A stretch of 64,000 bases of DNA, taken from NCBI GenBank assembly GCA_021847835.1, contig JAJZPR010000011.1:1-64000 (forward strand). Direction: 5' to 3'. This DNA comes from Pseudomonadota bacterium (GTDB taxonomy: Bacteria; Pseudomonadota; Gammaproteobacteria; Burkholderiales; Thiobacillaceae). Below the pieces are notes generated by a model, which was given only the letters and a program-made list of their open reading frames with translations, was not told where the DNA came from and made no database searches. Shown here in pieces: positions 43,221 to 53,005 of this stretch; positions within the stretch are counted from its first letter, which is position 1; the number at the start of each line of letters is the position of its first letter. Position numbers and translations under genes: made by a program.

Positions 43221-43246
43221 CCGCCGGCTCCCGCCGGCGGTTTTTT
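43221..43246 (+). terminator. terminator between TRAP SBP and permease genes
   Basis: CCGCCGGC-TCCC-GCCGGCGG-TTTTTT. Confidence 0.85.
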
Positions 43247-43264
43247 CTCTTCAGGTAGTTCCAC

Positions 43265-43855
43265 ATGCATAAGCTCTTGTTGGCGGTCGACCGCCTGTCC
43301 ACCTTCGCCGGGCGCTTTTTCGCCTGGTCGATCGTGTTGCTGACCTTGCTGGTATCGTGGGAAGTGTTTTCCCGCTACGTACTGAACCATCCGCATCCCT
43401 GGGCCCTGGACGCCCAGATCATGCTGTACGGCATCCTGTTCATGATGGCCGGCGCCTACACCCTGGCCCATCAGGGACATGTGCGCGGCGACATCCTCTA
43501 CGGATCCTTTTCCCCACGCGGCCAGGCCGGCATCGACCTGGTGCTGTACCTCCTCTTTTACCTGCCCGGCGTGCTCGCGCTGACCTGGGCGGGCTGGATC
43601 TACGCCAACGAATCCCTGGCGATCCGGGAAAACACCTTCAGCCCGGACCCGCTGCCGCTCTACCCCTTCAAGTTCGTCATCCCGGCCGCTGGCGCGCTGC
43701 TGCTCGCGCAGGGCCTGGTCGAAATCCTGCGCTGCATCATCTGTCTGCGCGAAAACAAGTGGCCGACGCGCCAGAAGGACGTGGAAGAAGTGGACGTGGA
43801 AGAACTCAAGGCCATGGTCAAGGACGAAGTTGAAGAACTGGAGCGCCGGGCATGA
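43265..43855 (+). CDS. TRAP transporter small permease (DctQ)
   Basis: 4-TM small permease pattern (FSRYVLNHPHPWALDAQIMLYGILFMMAGAYTLAHQGHVRGDILY). Confidence 0.92.
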   Translation: MHKLLLAVDRLSTFAGRFFAWSIVLLTLLVSWEVFSRYVLNHPHPWALDAQIMLYGILFMMAGAYTLAHQGHVRGDILYGSFSPRGQAGIDLVLYLLFYLPGVLALTWAGWIYANESLAIRENTFSPDPLPLYPFKFVIPAAGALLLAQGLVEILRCIICLRENKWPTRQKDVEEVDVEELKAMVKDEVEELERRA

Positions 43856-46029
43856 AAAAGGAACTCCTCTTCGGCTTCGGCCTGATGGCCGTCGTCCTGC
43901 TCCTCATCGCGGTGTTCACGCCCTGGGCGAACCTGAACAACGGCCATGTCGGCATGATCATGCTGGCCCTCATCGTGGTGGCCATGATGATGGGCTTCCC
44001 GAGCGCATTCACCCTCATGGGCATGGGCGTGCTGTTCACCTGGTATGCCTACTACACGGAAACCCCGCAAATAGCCGTGCAGCAGACCCTGGACCTGACC
44101 GTGCAGCGGACCTACGGCGTGATGACCAGCGATGTGCTCATTGCCGTGCCGCTGTTCCTGTTCATGGGCTATCTGGTTGAACGTGCGAACCTGATCAAGA
44201 AACTGTTCCACGCCATCCACATCGCCACTGCGCGCATTCCCGGCTCGCTGGCGGTTGCCACCCTGGTCACCTGCGCCATCTTCGCCACCGCCACCGGCAT
44301 CGTCGGCGCGGTCGTCACGCTGATGGGCCTGCTAGCCCTGCCGGCCATGCTGCGCGCCGGCTACGACACCAAGCTATCCTCCGGCGTGATCGCCGCCGGC
44401 GGCACCCTGGGCATTCTCATCCCGCCGTCCATCATGCTCATCGTCTACGGCGCCACCGCCGGCGAGTCCGTGGTGCGGCTCTATGCCGGCGCGTTCTTTC
44501 CCGGGCTGCTGCTTGCCACCCTCTACATTATTTATGTCGTCTTGATAGCCAAGCTGAAGCCGCACTGGGCACCGCCGCTCAGCCATGCAGACCGGACCGT
44601 GCCGCTGCCGCCGCACATGCAGCAACTGGCCTCGCGCTACGGCAAACTTGCCCTGCCCGCCCTGGTGCGCGGGGTATTCGCGCGCGACCGCGCCGTCGCG
44701 CGCAAGCTCGCCGGAAAGGAGCTTTTCCTGGCGAGCCTGCCTGCGCTGGCCTTCATCCTCGTCATGGGCCTGGCCTGGAATGCGCTGACCAAGCCGCAAG
44801 AGAACTACGACATTTCCGGACTGCAGGAAATGGGCGTTTCCCTGGAAGCGCCGAAAGCCGAAAGCTACGCCGATGACCTGGGCCTTGGCGTTTCCGAGCC
44901 GCCGATGGAAGAAGAAACCGCGCCGGGCATTTCCGAGCCGCCCGCCCAGGAAGAACCGCCCGTCCTGGAAGAGCCGCCGACGCTTGCAGAACCCCCGGCA
45001 GCGGAATCGGTTGCCGAACCCACAGCCCCCGCGCTTGCCGAGGCGGCGGCAATTTCTCCGGACAAGGCCGAACCTGGCCGCCTGCCAGCCCCGGCCGCGT
45101 TCTGGGAAACGCTGGCCATCGGATTCGCCGTGCTGGCCGTGCTGTATTTCCTGCTGAGCTTCCCGCGCCTGGAAGTGTTTCGCATGCTGCTCACCTCCTT
45201 CTTCCCGCTGGCGGTGATGATCCTTGGCGTGCTCGGCTCCATCGTGTTCGGCCTCGCCACGCCTTCCGAGGCGGCCGCCATCGGCGCGCTGGGCGGCTTC
45301 GTGCTGGCGGCGTTCTACATGGCCATGGAGAAGCCGCGCGAGCTGCGCAGAAAATGGTGGCCAAGCTGGATCGTGCTGTGGACGGTGTTTCTCGCCTCGG
45401 TGGTATGGTTCATCCTGTACAAGGCCCAGGCCACGTCAAAACCGGTGCCGCCCATGCTGGGCTGGATCTCCATGGCCGCTTTCCTGTTATGGGCCTTTCT
45501 CGCCAGCTGGCAGGCCAAGCTCACTACCATGCTCAAGGAGTCGGTCTTCCTGACCGCGAAAACATCCACCATGGTGTGCTGGCTGTTCGTGGGCGCCAGC
45601 ATCTATTCGGCGGCGTTCTCGCTGCTGGGCGGCCACCAGGTGGTGGAGGAATGGGTGCTGTCGCTCAACATGACGCCCATCCAGTTCCTGATCCTCAGCC
45701 AGCTCATCATTTTCCTGCTGGGCTGGCCGCTGGAATGGACCGAGATCATCGTGATCTTCATGCCCATTTTCGTGCCGCTGCTGCCGCATTTCGGCATCGA
45801 TCCGCTGTTCTTCGGCATCCTGGTGGCGCTGAACCTGCAAACTTCCTTCCTGTCGCCGCCGATGGCGCCGTCCGCGTTCTATCTGAAAGGCGTCGCGCCG
45901 CCCAACGTGACACTGGGCCAGATCTTCCTGGGATCCATGCCCTTCCTGGGCATCGTGATCGTGGCCATGATCATGCTCTACGTGTGGCCCGAGATCGCGC
46001 TGTGGCTGCCGGCAGCACTCTATAACTGA
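43852..46029 (+). CDS. TRAP transporter large permease (DctM) with central Pro/Glu-rich insertion
   Basis: DctM motifs (MGFPSAFTLMGMGVLFTW; GGTLGILIPPSIMLIVYG; TPSEAAAIGALGGFVLA); 4-bp overlap with DctQ. Confidence 0.93.
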   Translation: MKKELLFGFGLMAVVLLLIAVFTPWANLNNGHVGMIMLALIVVAMMMGFPSAFTLMGMGVLFTWYAYYTETPQIAVQQTLDLTVQRTYGVMTSDVLIAVPLFLFMGYLVERANLIKKLFHAIHIATARIPGSLAVATLVTCAIFATATGIVGAVVTLMGLLALPAMLRAGYDTKLSSGVIAAGGTLGILIPPSIMLIVYGATAGESVVRLYAGAFFPGLLLATLYIIYVVLIAKLKPHWAPPLSHADRTVPLPPHMQQLASRYGKLALPALVRGVFARDRAVARKLAGKELFLASLPALAFILVMGLAWNALTKPQENYDISGLQEMGVSLEAPKAESYADDLGLGVSEPPMEEETAPGISEPPAQEEPPVLEEPPTLAEPPAAESVAEPTAPALAEAAAISPDKAEPGRLPAPAAFWETLAIGFAVLAVLYFLLSFPRLEVFRMLLTSFFPLAVMILGVLGSIVFGLATPSEAAAIGALGGFVLAAFYMAMEKPRELRRKWWPSWIVLWTVFLASVVWFILYKAQATSKPVPPMLGWISMAAFLLWAFLASWQAKLTTMLKESVFLTAKTSTMVCWLFVGASIYSAAFSLLGGHQVVEEWVLSLNMTPIQFLILSQLIIFLLGWPLEWTEIIVIFMPIFVPLLPHFGIDPLFFGILVALNLQTSFLSPPMAPSAFYLKGVAPPNVTLGQIFLGSMPFLGIVIVAMIMLYVWPEIALWLPAALYN

Positions 46030-46054
46030 CGGCCCCGGGCAGCGGAGGAAAAGC

Positions 46055-46933
46055 GTGAACCTCGCATTCATCGGTCTCGGCATCATGGGCAGGCCCATGG
46101 CGCTCAACCTGAAGAAGGCCGGGCACAGGGTGTTCGTGCACGGCCGCCGCGCCGAATCCATGGCGCCGCTGGCACAGGCCGGTTGCACTGCCTGCGCCTC
46201 GCCGGCCGAGGCCGCCGCGCAGGCCGATGTCACCATCGTCATGGTGTCCGACACCGCCGACGTCGAGCAGGTCATCTTCGGCGACAAGGGCGTGGCTCAG
46301 GGCGCCAAGCCCGGCTCGGTGGTGGTCGACATGAGCACCATCTCGCCCACCGCCACCAAGGCCTTCGCAGAGAGGCTCATGGCCCAGGGCGTCGAGATGC
46401 TCGACGCGCCGGTGTCCGGCGGCGACGTCGGTGCCATCAACGCCACCCTGTCCATCATGGTCGGCGGCAAGCCCGAGGTGTTCGAGCGCGTGAAGCCGGT
46501 GTTCGAGGCCATGGGCAAGAACATCGTGCTCGTGGGCGGCAACGGCGCCGGCCAGGTGGCCAAGGCCTGCAACCAGATCGTGGTGGCGGTCACCATCGAG
46601 GGCGTGGCCGAGGCGCTCACCTTCGCGCGCAAGAACGGCGTCGACCCGGCCAGGGTGCGCGACGCGCTCATGGGCGGCTTCGCAGGCAGCCGCATCCTGG
46701 AAGTGCACGGCAAGCGCATGCTCGACAACGAATACAAGCCCGGCTTCAAGACCAAATTGCACCAGAAGGACATGAACATCGTGATGCAGACCGCGCGCGA
46801 ACTCGGCCTGTCCCTGCCCGGCGCGGCGCTGGTGATGCAGCACTTGAATGCGCTCATGGGCACGGGCGACGCCGAACTGGATTCGGCGGCGGTGATGAAG
46901 ATCGTCGAACGCGCCTCCGGCATGGAGCGCTGA
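46055..46933 (+). CDS. 2-hydroxy-3-oxopropionate (tartronate semialdehyde) reductase-like
   Basis: NLAFIGLGIMGRPMALNLKKAGH; DAPVSGGDVGAINATLSIMVGG; GAGQVAKACNQIVV. Confidence 0.9.
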   Translation: MNLAFIGLGIMGRPMALNLKKAGHRVFVHGRRAESMAPLAQAGCTACASPAEAAAQADVTIVMVSDTADVEQVIFGDKGVAQGAKPGSVVVDMSTISPTATKAFAERLMAQGVEMLDAPVSGGDVGAINATLSIMVGGKPEVFERVKPVFEAMGKNIVLVGGNGAGQVAKACNQIVVAVTIEGVAEALTFARKNGVDPARVRDALMGGFAGSRILEVHGKRMLDNEYKPGFKTKLHQKDMNIVMQTARELGLSLPGAALVMQHLNALMGTGDAELDSAAVMKIVERASGMER

Positions 46934-47883
46934 TGAGTGAGCGCATCGTCTTCCTCGACCGCAAGAGTATCATCGCCGACATCCGTGCGCCCGCTTTCGC
47001 GCACGCGTGGATCGACCACGACAAGACAGGGCCTGACGAAGTCCTCGCGCGCATCCAGGACGCCAGCATCGTCGTCAGCAACAAGGTCAAGCTGCCCGGC
47101 GACATCCTGGCGCAGGCGCCCGGCGTGAAAATGATCGCGGTGTGCGCCACCGGCACCGACAACGTCGATCTCGCCTGGTGCCGCGCCAACGGCGTCATCG
47201 TCTCCAACATCCGCGGCTATGCCGTGCACACCCTGCCCGAGCACGTGTTCATGCTGATGCTGGCGCTGCGCCGCAACCTGCTGGGCTGGCGCGAGGACGT
47301 GCGTGCAGGTTTATGGGAAAAGGCCGACCAGTTCTGCCTGTTCACGCGCACGATCCATGACCTCCACGGCAGCACGCTCGGGCTGATCGGCCTCGGCACG
47401 CTGGGCCGGAGCGTGCGCAGGATCGCCGAAGCCTTCGGCATGAAGGTGCGGGTCGCCGAGCACAAGAACGCCGCGACCGTGCGCGAGGGCTACACCGCGT
47501 TCGACACCGTGCTCAGGGAAGCCGACGTGATCTCGCTGCACACCCCGCTCACCCCGGAAACCCGGCACATGATTTCCGCGCGCGAGTTCGGCCTGATGAA
47601 ACCCTCCGCGCTGCTCATCAACACCGCGCGCGGCAATCTGGTGGACGAGGCGGCGCTGATCGAGGCGCTCGAGTCGAAGCGCATCGCCGGCGCCGGCTTC
47701 GACGTGCTCTCGGTCGAGCCGCCGCGCGAGGGCAACCCGCTGCTGGAACTCGACCTGCCCAACTTCATCCTCACCCCGCATGTCGCCTGGGCCAGCCGCG
47801 ATGCCATGCAGATCATGGCCGATCAGCTGATCGACAACATCGAGGCCTTCGTCGCCCGCGCCCCGCGCAATGTCGTAAGCTGA
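46933..47883 (+). CDS. D-2-hydroxyacid dehydrogenase (hydroxypyruvate/glycerate type)
   Basis: [54 protein letters not shown]; start trimmed from ORF 46183..47883. Confidence 0.9.
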   Translation: MSERIVFLDRKSIIADIRAPAFAHAWIDHDKTGPDEVLARIQDASIVVSNKVKLPGDILAQAPGVKMIAVCATGTDNVDLAWCRANGVIVSNIRGYAVHTLPEHVFMLMLALRRNLLGWREDVRAGLWEKADQFCLFTRTIHDLHGSTLGLIGLGTLGRSVRRIAEAFGMKVRVAEHKNAATVREGYTAFDTVLREADVISLHTPLTPETRHMISAREFGLMKPSALLINTARGNLVDEAALIEALESKRIAGAGFDVLSVEPPREGNPLLELDLPNFILTPHVAWASRDAMQIMADQLIDNIEAFVARAPRNVVS

Positions 47884-47903
47884 ACTTCCGCAAAGGCAAG
47901 GCA

Positions 47904-50081
47904 ATGACCGAACGCATCCAGCTAGCCGGTTTACAGATCGCCAGGCCGCTTTACGACCTGGTGCGCGACGAGATCGCGCCGGGCACCGGCATCTCCGCCG
48001 ACCGCGCCTGGCAGGGCTTCGCCGACCTTGTGCGCGAGCTGACGCCAAGAAACCGCGCCCTGCTCGCCAGGCGCGACGAACTGCAGGCCAGGATCGACGC
48101 CTGGCATCTCGAACGCAAGGGCCGGCCACACGATGCCGCCGCCTACAAGCAATACCTCTACGACATCGGTTATCTCCTGCCCGAGGGCGATGACTTCAGC
48201 ATCGGCACGGAAAACGTCGACGACGAGATCGCCCGCATCGCAGGGCCGCAACTGGTGGTGCCGGTCAACAACGCGCGCTACGCGCTCAACGCCGCTAACG
48301 CGCGCTGGGGCAGCCTGTTCGACGCGCTCTATGGCACCGATGCCATTCCCGAAGACGCTGGCGCGGAGAAGAAAGGCGCCTTCAATCCCGTGCGCGGCGC
48401 CAGGGTCATCGCCACCGCCAAGGCCTTCCTCGACGAGGCGGCGCCGCTCACCGAAGGCAGCTACATCGACGCCATCGCCTATGCCGTCAAGGATGGCGGG
48501 CTCACGGTGACGCTTTCCAGCGGCGCACGCGTCGGACTGCGCGATCCCGCGCAGTTCAGGGGCTACCAGGAAAAGGCCGGCGGCATCACCTCCATCCTGC
48601 TGCGGCACCACGGCCTGCACATCGAGATCCATTTCAACACCGACCACCCCATCCACGAACTGCATCCCACCGGCATCCGCGACATCTATCTGGAGGCCGC
48701 CCTCTCCACCATCATGGACTGCGAGGATTCGGTCGCCGCGGTGGACGGCGACGACAAGGTGCGCGTCTACCGCAACTGGCTGGGTCTCATGAAGGGCGAG
48801 CTTTCCAGCAGCTTCGAAAAGGGCGGCAAGACGCTGACGCGCGCGCTCAATCCCGACCGCCGCTATCTCTCGCCCGAGGGCCGCTATTTCGAAATTCCCG
48901 GACGCAGCCTGATGCTGGTGCGCAATGTCGGCCACCTGATGACCACCGATGCGGTGCTGGACGAGCACGGCAACGAAGTGTTCGAGGGCCTGCTCGACGG
49001 CTTCGTCACCAGCTACTGCGCGCTGCACGACCTCAAGGGCACCAGCCGTCTCAAGAACAGCCGCGCCGGCAGCATCTACATCGTCAAGCCCAAGCAGCAC
49101 GGCCCCGACGAAGTCGCCTTCACCGTCGACCTGTTCGGGCGCATCGAGAACGTGCTGGAACTGCCGAAAAACACGCTCAAGATCGGCGTCATGGACGAGG
49201 AACGGCGCACCACGCTCAACCTCAAGGCATGCATCCGCGCGGCCTCCGAGCGGCTGATCTTCATCAACACCGGCTTCCTCGACCGCACCGGCGACGAGAT
49301 CCACACCTCCATGGAAGCCGGCCCGGTGCTGCGCAAGGGCGACATGAAAACCGCCGCCTGGCTCAAGGCCTACGAGAACTGGAACGTGGACGTGGGACTC
49401 GCCTGCAGGCTCTCCGGCCGCGCGCAGATCGGCAAGGGCATGTGGACCATGCCCGACCTCATGGCCGGCATGATGGCGGCGAAGCAGGCGCACCCCGAGG
49501 CCGGCGCCAATACCGCCTGGGTGCCTTCGCCCACAGCCGCAACCCTGCACGCCATCCACTACCACCGCGTCGACGTGTTCGCGCGCCAGCAGGAATTGCG
49601 CTCGCGCCCGCGCGCCTCGCTCGACGACCTGCTCGCGATACCGATCGTTGAAAAACCGAACTGGAGCGCGGAAGACATCCAGCAGGAACTCGACAACAAC
49701 ATCCAGGGCCTGCTCGGCTACGTCGTGCGCTGGATCGACCAGGGCATGGGCGCCTCCAAGGTGCCCGACATCCACAACGTCGGCCTCATGGAAGACCGTG
49801 CAACCCTGCGCATCTCCAGCCAGCATGTCGCCAACTGGCTGCACCACGGCATCGTCAGCGAAAGCCAGGTCATGGAAACGCTCAGGCGCATGGCCAGGCT
49901 GGTCGACCAGCAGAACGCCGGCGACCGCAACTACATCAACATGGCGCCGCACTACATCAGCCTCGCCTTCCAGGCCGCGCAGGACATGATCTTCCACGGC
50001 CGCCGCGTGCCCAACGGCTACACCGAACCCACCCTGCACCGGCGCCGGCGCGAGTTCAAGGCGGCCCTGCGCGGCGATTAG
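47904..50081 (+). CDS. glcB: malate synthase G
   Basis: 725 aa, [43 protein letters not shown]-type; [22 protein letters not shown]. Confidence 0.96.
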   Translation: MTERIQLAGLQIARPLYDLVRDEIAPGTGISADRAWQGFADLVRELTPRNRALLARRDELQARIDAWHLERKGRPHDAAAYKQYLYDIGYLLPEGDDFSIGTENVDDEIARIAGPQLVVPVNNARYALNAANARWGSLFDALYGTDAIPEDAGAEKKGAFNPVRGARVIATAKAFLDEAAPLTEGSYIDAIAYAVKDGGLTVTLSSGARVGLRDPAQFRGYQEKAGGITSILLRHHGLHIEIHFNTDHPIHELHPTGIRDIYLEAALSTIMDCEDSVAAVDGDDKVRVYRNWLGLMKGELSSSFEKGGKTLTRALNPDRRYLSPEGRYFEIPGRSLMLVRNVGHLMTTDAVLDEHGNEVFEGLLDGFVTSYCALHDLKGTSRLKNSRAGSIYIVKPKQHGPDEVAFTVDLFGRIENVLELPKNTLKIGVMDEERRTTLNLKACIRAASERLIFINTGFLDRTGDEIHTSMEAGPVLRKGDMKTAAWLKAYENWNVDVGLACRLSGRAQIGKGMWTMPDLMAGMMAAKQAHPEAGANTAWVPSPTAATLHAIHYHRVDVFARQQELRSRPRASLDDLLAIPIVEKPNWSAEDIQQELDNNIQGLLGYVVRWIDQGMGASKVPDIHNVGLMEDRATLRISSQHVANWLHHGIVSESQVMETLRRMARLVDQQNAGDRNYINMAPHYISLAFQAAQDMIFHGRRVPNGYTEPTLHRRRREFKAALRGD

Positions 50082-50171
50082 CCACGCGAATTAATCTCGG
50101 CGCGGCGACTAGTCGCGAAAATGTGGCTCAGCGCGAAGACTGAGACAACGCAAGGCCAAGGCCGGGCGGAT

Positions 50172-50540
50172 TCAGCTCACCGAGCCGAAGGACGGGTCAG
50201 CCGCGTGCGGCGCTTCCGGCAGGCCGGCCAGCTTCATGCCCTGCCGCACCGGCCCGCCGGGAAACAGCAGGAAGAGCCAGCGGCGGCCGCCCTGCTCCGC
50301 GAAGCGCTCTTCCAGCGCGCGCAGGATGTGCTGAGCGCCCTGACCGATGGCACCATGCGAGATGGCATAGTCGCGCAGAAAGTCCAGCACCTCAAAATGC
50401 TCGTCGGTCAGGGTAAGCCCTTCAGCCTTGGCCAGGCCGCGGGCCATGTCGCGCGACCATTCGCCGACCTCCACCAGGTTGCCGAAATGGTCGCGCACCA
50501 GCTGCTTGCCCTGGATGGCTTCCAGAATCGGGATGGCCAT
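50172..50540 (-). CDS. DsrC/TusE-family protein lacking all cysteines
   Basis: DEHFEVLDFLRDY...HILRALEERF...LFPGGPVRQGMKLAGLPEAP: DsrC C-terminal signature with both conserved Cys positions replaced; start trimmed to 50540. Confidence 0.85.
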   Translation of the reverse strand: MAIPILEAIQGKQLVRDHFGNLVEVGEWSRDMARGLAKAEGLTLTDEHFEVLDFLRDYAISHGAIGQGAQHILRALEERFAEQGGRRWLFLLFPGGPVRQGMKLAGLPEAPHAADPSFGSVS

Positions 50541-50554
50541 GTCCGCCCCTCCTC

Positions 50555-51061
50555 TCATTCGACGCGGATGGTAACGGACCTGGGCCTGCCCGGCTCGGCC
50601 TTGGGCAGCTCCACCCGCAGCACGCCGTTCTTGTAGGCGGCGCGCGCCTCCTCGGCCTTGACCGGCACCGGCAGCGGCACCACGCGGCGGAAGCTGCCGT
50701 AGGCGCATTGCATCACACGCCAGCGGCCCTCGGTTTCCTCGCGCGCGAAGCGCTTCTCGCCGGATACCACCAGGGCGTCGTCCAGCACCTCGATGCCGAT
50801 GTCCTCCTTCTCCATGCCCGGCACTTCCAGGCGCACGACCAGGCGCCTGTCGTCCTCGAACACGTCGCCGCCCAGCAGGGCCCAGCCGCGGTTGGGCAGC
50901 CAGGACACGTCATCCACCTCGACCTGGGCCGGCAGGTTGGTCTTCTCCCCGGCCCTGAAGCGCGTGAGCGCGCCGGCGGCGGACTGGATCATCTGCCGCC
51001 AGCCGTCGGCCAGGTTGTCCCAGAGGGACCCGACACTCTCTTTCAATGATTCCAGTTTCAT
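50555..51061 (-). CDS. Hsp20/alpha-crystallin small heat-shock protein
   Basis: DRRLVVRLEVPGMEKEDIGIEVLDDALVVSGEK; C-terminal VTIRVE. Confidence 0.93.
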   Translation of the reverse strand: MKLESLKESVGSLWDNLADGWRQMIQSAAGALTRFRAGEKTNLPAQVEVDDVSWLPNRGWALLGGDVFEDDRRLVVRLEVPGMEKEDIGIEVLDDALVVSGEKRFAREETEGRWRVMQCAYGSFRRVVPLPVPVKAEEARAAYKNGVLRVELPKAEPGRPRSVTIRVE

Positions 51062-51109
51062 GTCAGCCTCCTTGGTTCGCATGCGGGGCATCGAAGCCCC
51101 ATTCCCGAT

Positions 51110-51490
51110 TCAGTTCACCTTGACCTCGATGCGCCGCGGCTTGGCATGCTCGGCCTTGGGGATGTGCAGCTTGAGCACGCCCTGCCGGAATTCCGCGCTC
51201 ACCTTGTCGGTGTCGAGTTCCTTGGACAGGGTAAACATGCGGCGATAGCGCGGCAGGCTGACCTCGGCGTGGCTGGCCTCCATGCCCTCGGGCATGTCTA
51301 GCGCGATCTCGCCCTCGATGGTGAGCGTGTCGGCCTCCACCTGCAGCGCGAGCTTGTCCTTCGGCACGCCGGGCAGGTCGGCATACAGGGTAATGCCGCC
51401 GGCGTCCTCGATTACATCCACAGGCGGCAGTATGGCCGCCTCGCTGCGCGAGGCATCGGCGGTTTTGGCAACAGCAGCTTTTTCACTCAT
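51110..51490 (-). CDS. Hsp20/alpha-crystallin small heat-shock protein
   Basis: ITLYADLPGVPKDKLALQVEADTLTIEGE...LPRYRRMFTLSKELDTDKVSAEFRQGVLKLHIPK. Confidence 0.95.
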   Translation of the reverse strand: MSEKAAVAKTADASRSEAAILPPVDVIEDAGGITLYADLPGVPKDKLALQVEADTLTIEGEIALDMPEGMEASHAEVSLPRYRRMFTLSKELDTDKVSAEFRQGVLKLHIPKAEHAKPRRIEVKVN

Positions 51491-51502
51491 GGTCTGTCCT
51501 CC

Positions 51503-51934
51503 TTATTGAACGGTGATGCGCCTGGGCTGCGCTTCTTCCTTGCGCCGCACCGAGACGTGCAGCACGCCGTCGCGGTACCTGGCCTCGACGGTATTGGCGT
51601 CGATGTCGTCGGGCAGGCTGATCACGCGGCGGAAGCGGCCCGCGAAGCGCTCATCGATGTGCAGGGTCGCCGACTCCGGCACCTCGTCCAGCTTGCGCTC
51701 GCCGGCGATGGTGAGCACGCCCTTCTCGATTTGTACCTCGATGGACGCGGGATCGAGGCCGGACGCAAAGGCGTAAATCTCCACCGAACGTGGTGTACCA
51801 CCCACGTTCAGCGCCGGAAAACCGCGCGCAACGCCGCGGATGCTGGAGCCGAAATCGAAGCCCTGCTGCAGCTCGCGCTGCAGTCGGTCCAGTTCCGCGA
51901 ACAGGTCGCGGGGAAACAGGGAACGATAAAGCAT
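51503..51934 (-). CDS. Hsp20/alpha-crystallin small heat-shock protein
   Basis: VEIYAFASGLDPASIEVQIEKGVLTIAGERK...FRRVISLPDDIDANTVEARYRDGVLHVSVRR. Confidence 0.95.
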   Translation of the reverse strand: MLYRSLFPRDLFAELDRLQRELQQGFDFGSSIRGVARGFPALNVGGTPRSVEIYAFASGLDPASIEVQIEKGVLTIAGERKLDEVPESATLHIDERFAGRFRRVISLPDDIDANTVEARYRDGVLHVSVRRKEEAQPRRITVQ

Positions 51935-51939
51935 ATATG

Positions 51940-51970
51940 CCTCCTTTCTTCATTGCGTGCGCCAGCGAGG
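51940..51970 (-). promoter_or_regulatory. candidate ROSE-like SD/anti-SD pairing in hsp20 leader
   Basis: RNA CCUCGCU (51970-51964) can pair with SD AGGAGG (51945-51940) leaving a bulged G, as in ROSE UYGCU/SD pairing. Confidence 0.35.
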
Positions 51971-51985
51971 GCGCTCCTGAGCCCT

Positions 51986-52013
51986 ACATAGGGCGTCTCG
52001 TTTCAAGTTCAAC
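51986..52013 (-). promoter_or_regulatory. sigma32-type promoter of hsp20 operon
   Basis: -35 GTTGAAC, 13-bp spacer, -10 CCCTATGT (7/8 to CCCCATNT). Confidence 0.65.
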
Positions 52014-52015
52014 CC

Positions 52016-52044
52016 CTTGATTTGCGGATGGATATTCCACATTT
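52016..52044 (+). promoter_or_regulatory. sigma32-type promoter of cbpA-cbpM
   Basis: -35 CTTGATT, 14-bp spacer, -10 CCACATTT (7/8 to CCCCATNT). Confidence 0.6.
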
Positions 52045-52084
52045 TATCAAGCCATCGTTACAAATCGCAGCAGGTGGGAATCGC

Positions 52085-53005
52085 ATGAAATACCATGACT
52101 ACTACCATACGCTCGGGGTGAGCAGAGAAGCGTCGGCGGACGAGATCAAGAAGGCCTTCCGCCGCCTTGCGCGCAAGTACCATCCGGACATATCGAAGGA
52201 AGCGGACGCCGAGATGCGCATGAAGGAAATCAACGAGGCCTATGCGGTGCTCTCCGACCCCAAGAGGCGCGCCGCCTACGACCGCCTCGGCCAGGGCTAC
52301 CACACAGGCGAGGAATTCCACCCGCCGCCGGACTGGGGCGAGCGCTTCCACTTTTCCGCGCGCGGCTTCTCGCCCGACGAGGCCGCGCAGTTCAGCGACT
52401 TCTTCAGCGAGCTGTTCGGCGGCCCGGGCGGCTTCGGCCGCCAGGGCGGGCGTGGCTTTTCCGCGAACGGCGAGGACACCCATGCACGTGTGCTGTTGGA
52501 CATCGAGGACGCCTTCACCGGTGCCACGCGCCAGTTCAGCCTGCAGGTGCCGCAGGTCGACGCCCATGGCCAGCTGCGCATGGCGACCCGCACCCTCAAC
52601 GTGAAAATTCCCGTCGGCGTGCACGAAGGCCAGATCATCCGTCTGGCGGGCCAGGGCGCGCCCGGTTTCGGCGGCGGCCAGCCCGGCGACCTCTTGCTGG
52701 AAGTGCGCTTCAGGCCGCACCCGCGCCTGCGCGCGGAAGGCCGCGACCTCCATCTCAGCCTGCCGCTGGCGCCCTGGGAGGCGGCACTCGGCGCGGTGGT
52801 GTCGGTCGATCTGCCCAATGGCCCGCTCAAGGTGCGCATCCCACAGGGCGCGCAGAGCGGACGCCAACTGCGCGTGCGCGGCAAGAGCATCCCCGGCTCG
52901 CCGCCCGGCGACCTGCTCCTCGACCTCACGGTGGTGCTGCCGCCGGCCGACACGGCCCGGGCGCGCGAACTCGCTTTCGACCCGCGCCGTTCCTGGAGGG
53001 CATGA
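52085..53005 (+). CDS. cbpA: DnaJ-type co-chaperone CbpA (curved DNA-binding protein)
   Basis: J domain YYHTLGVSREASADEIKKAFRRLARKYHPDIS, HPD; no zinc-finger; DnaJ C domain; start trimmed to 52085. Confidence 0.92.
   Translation: MKYHDYYHTLGVSREASADEIKKAFRRLARKYHPDISKEADAEMRMKEINEAYAVLSDPKRRAAYDRLGQGYHTGEEFHPPPDWGERFHFSARGFSPDEAAQFSDFFSELFGGPGGFGRQGGRGFSANGEDTHARVLLDIEDAFTGATRQFSLQVPQVDAHGQLRMATRTLNVKIPVGVHEGQIIRLAGQGAPGFGGGQPGDLLLEVRFRPHPRLRAEGRDLHLSLPLAPWEAALGAVVSVDLPNGPLKVRIPQGAQSGRQLRVRGKSIPGSPPGDLLLDLTVVLPPADTARARELAFDPRRSWRA

Noticed and set aside
47931-50039. 702-aa minus-strand ORF
   Set aside because: Shadow ORF antisense to glcB; translation lacks any recognisable domain.
50105-50116. 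Perfect 12-bp palindrome GCGACTAGTCGC after glcB
   Set aside because: Short, no loop or U-tract; cannot be separated from chance or a weak terminator.
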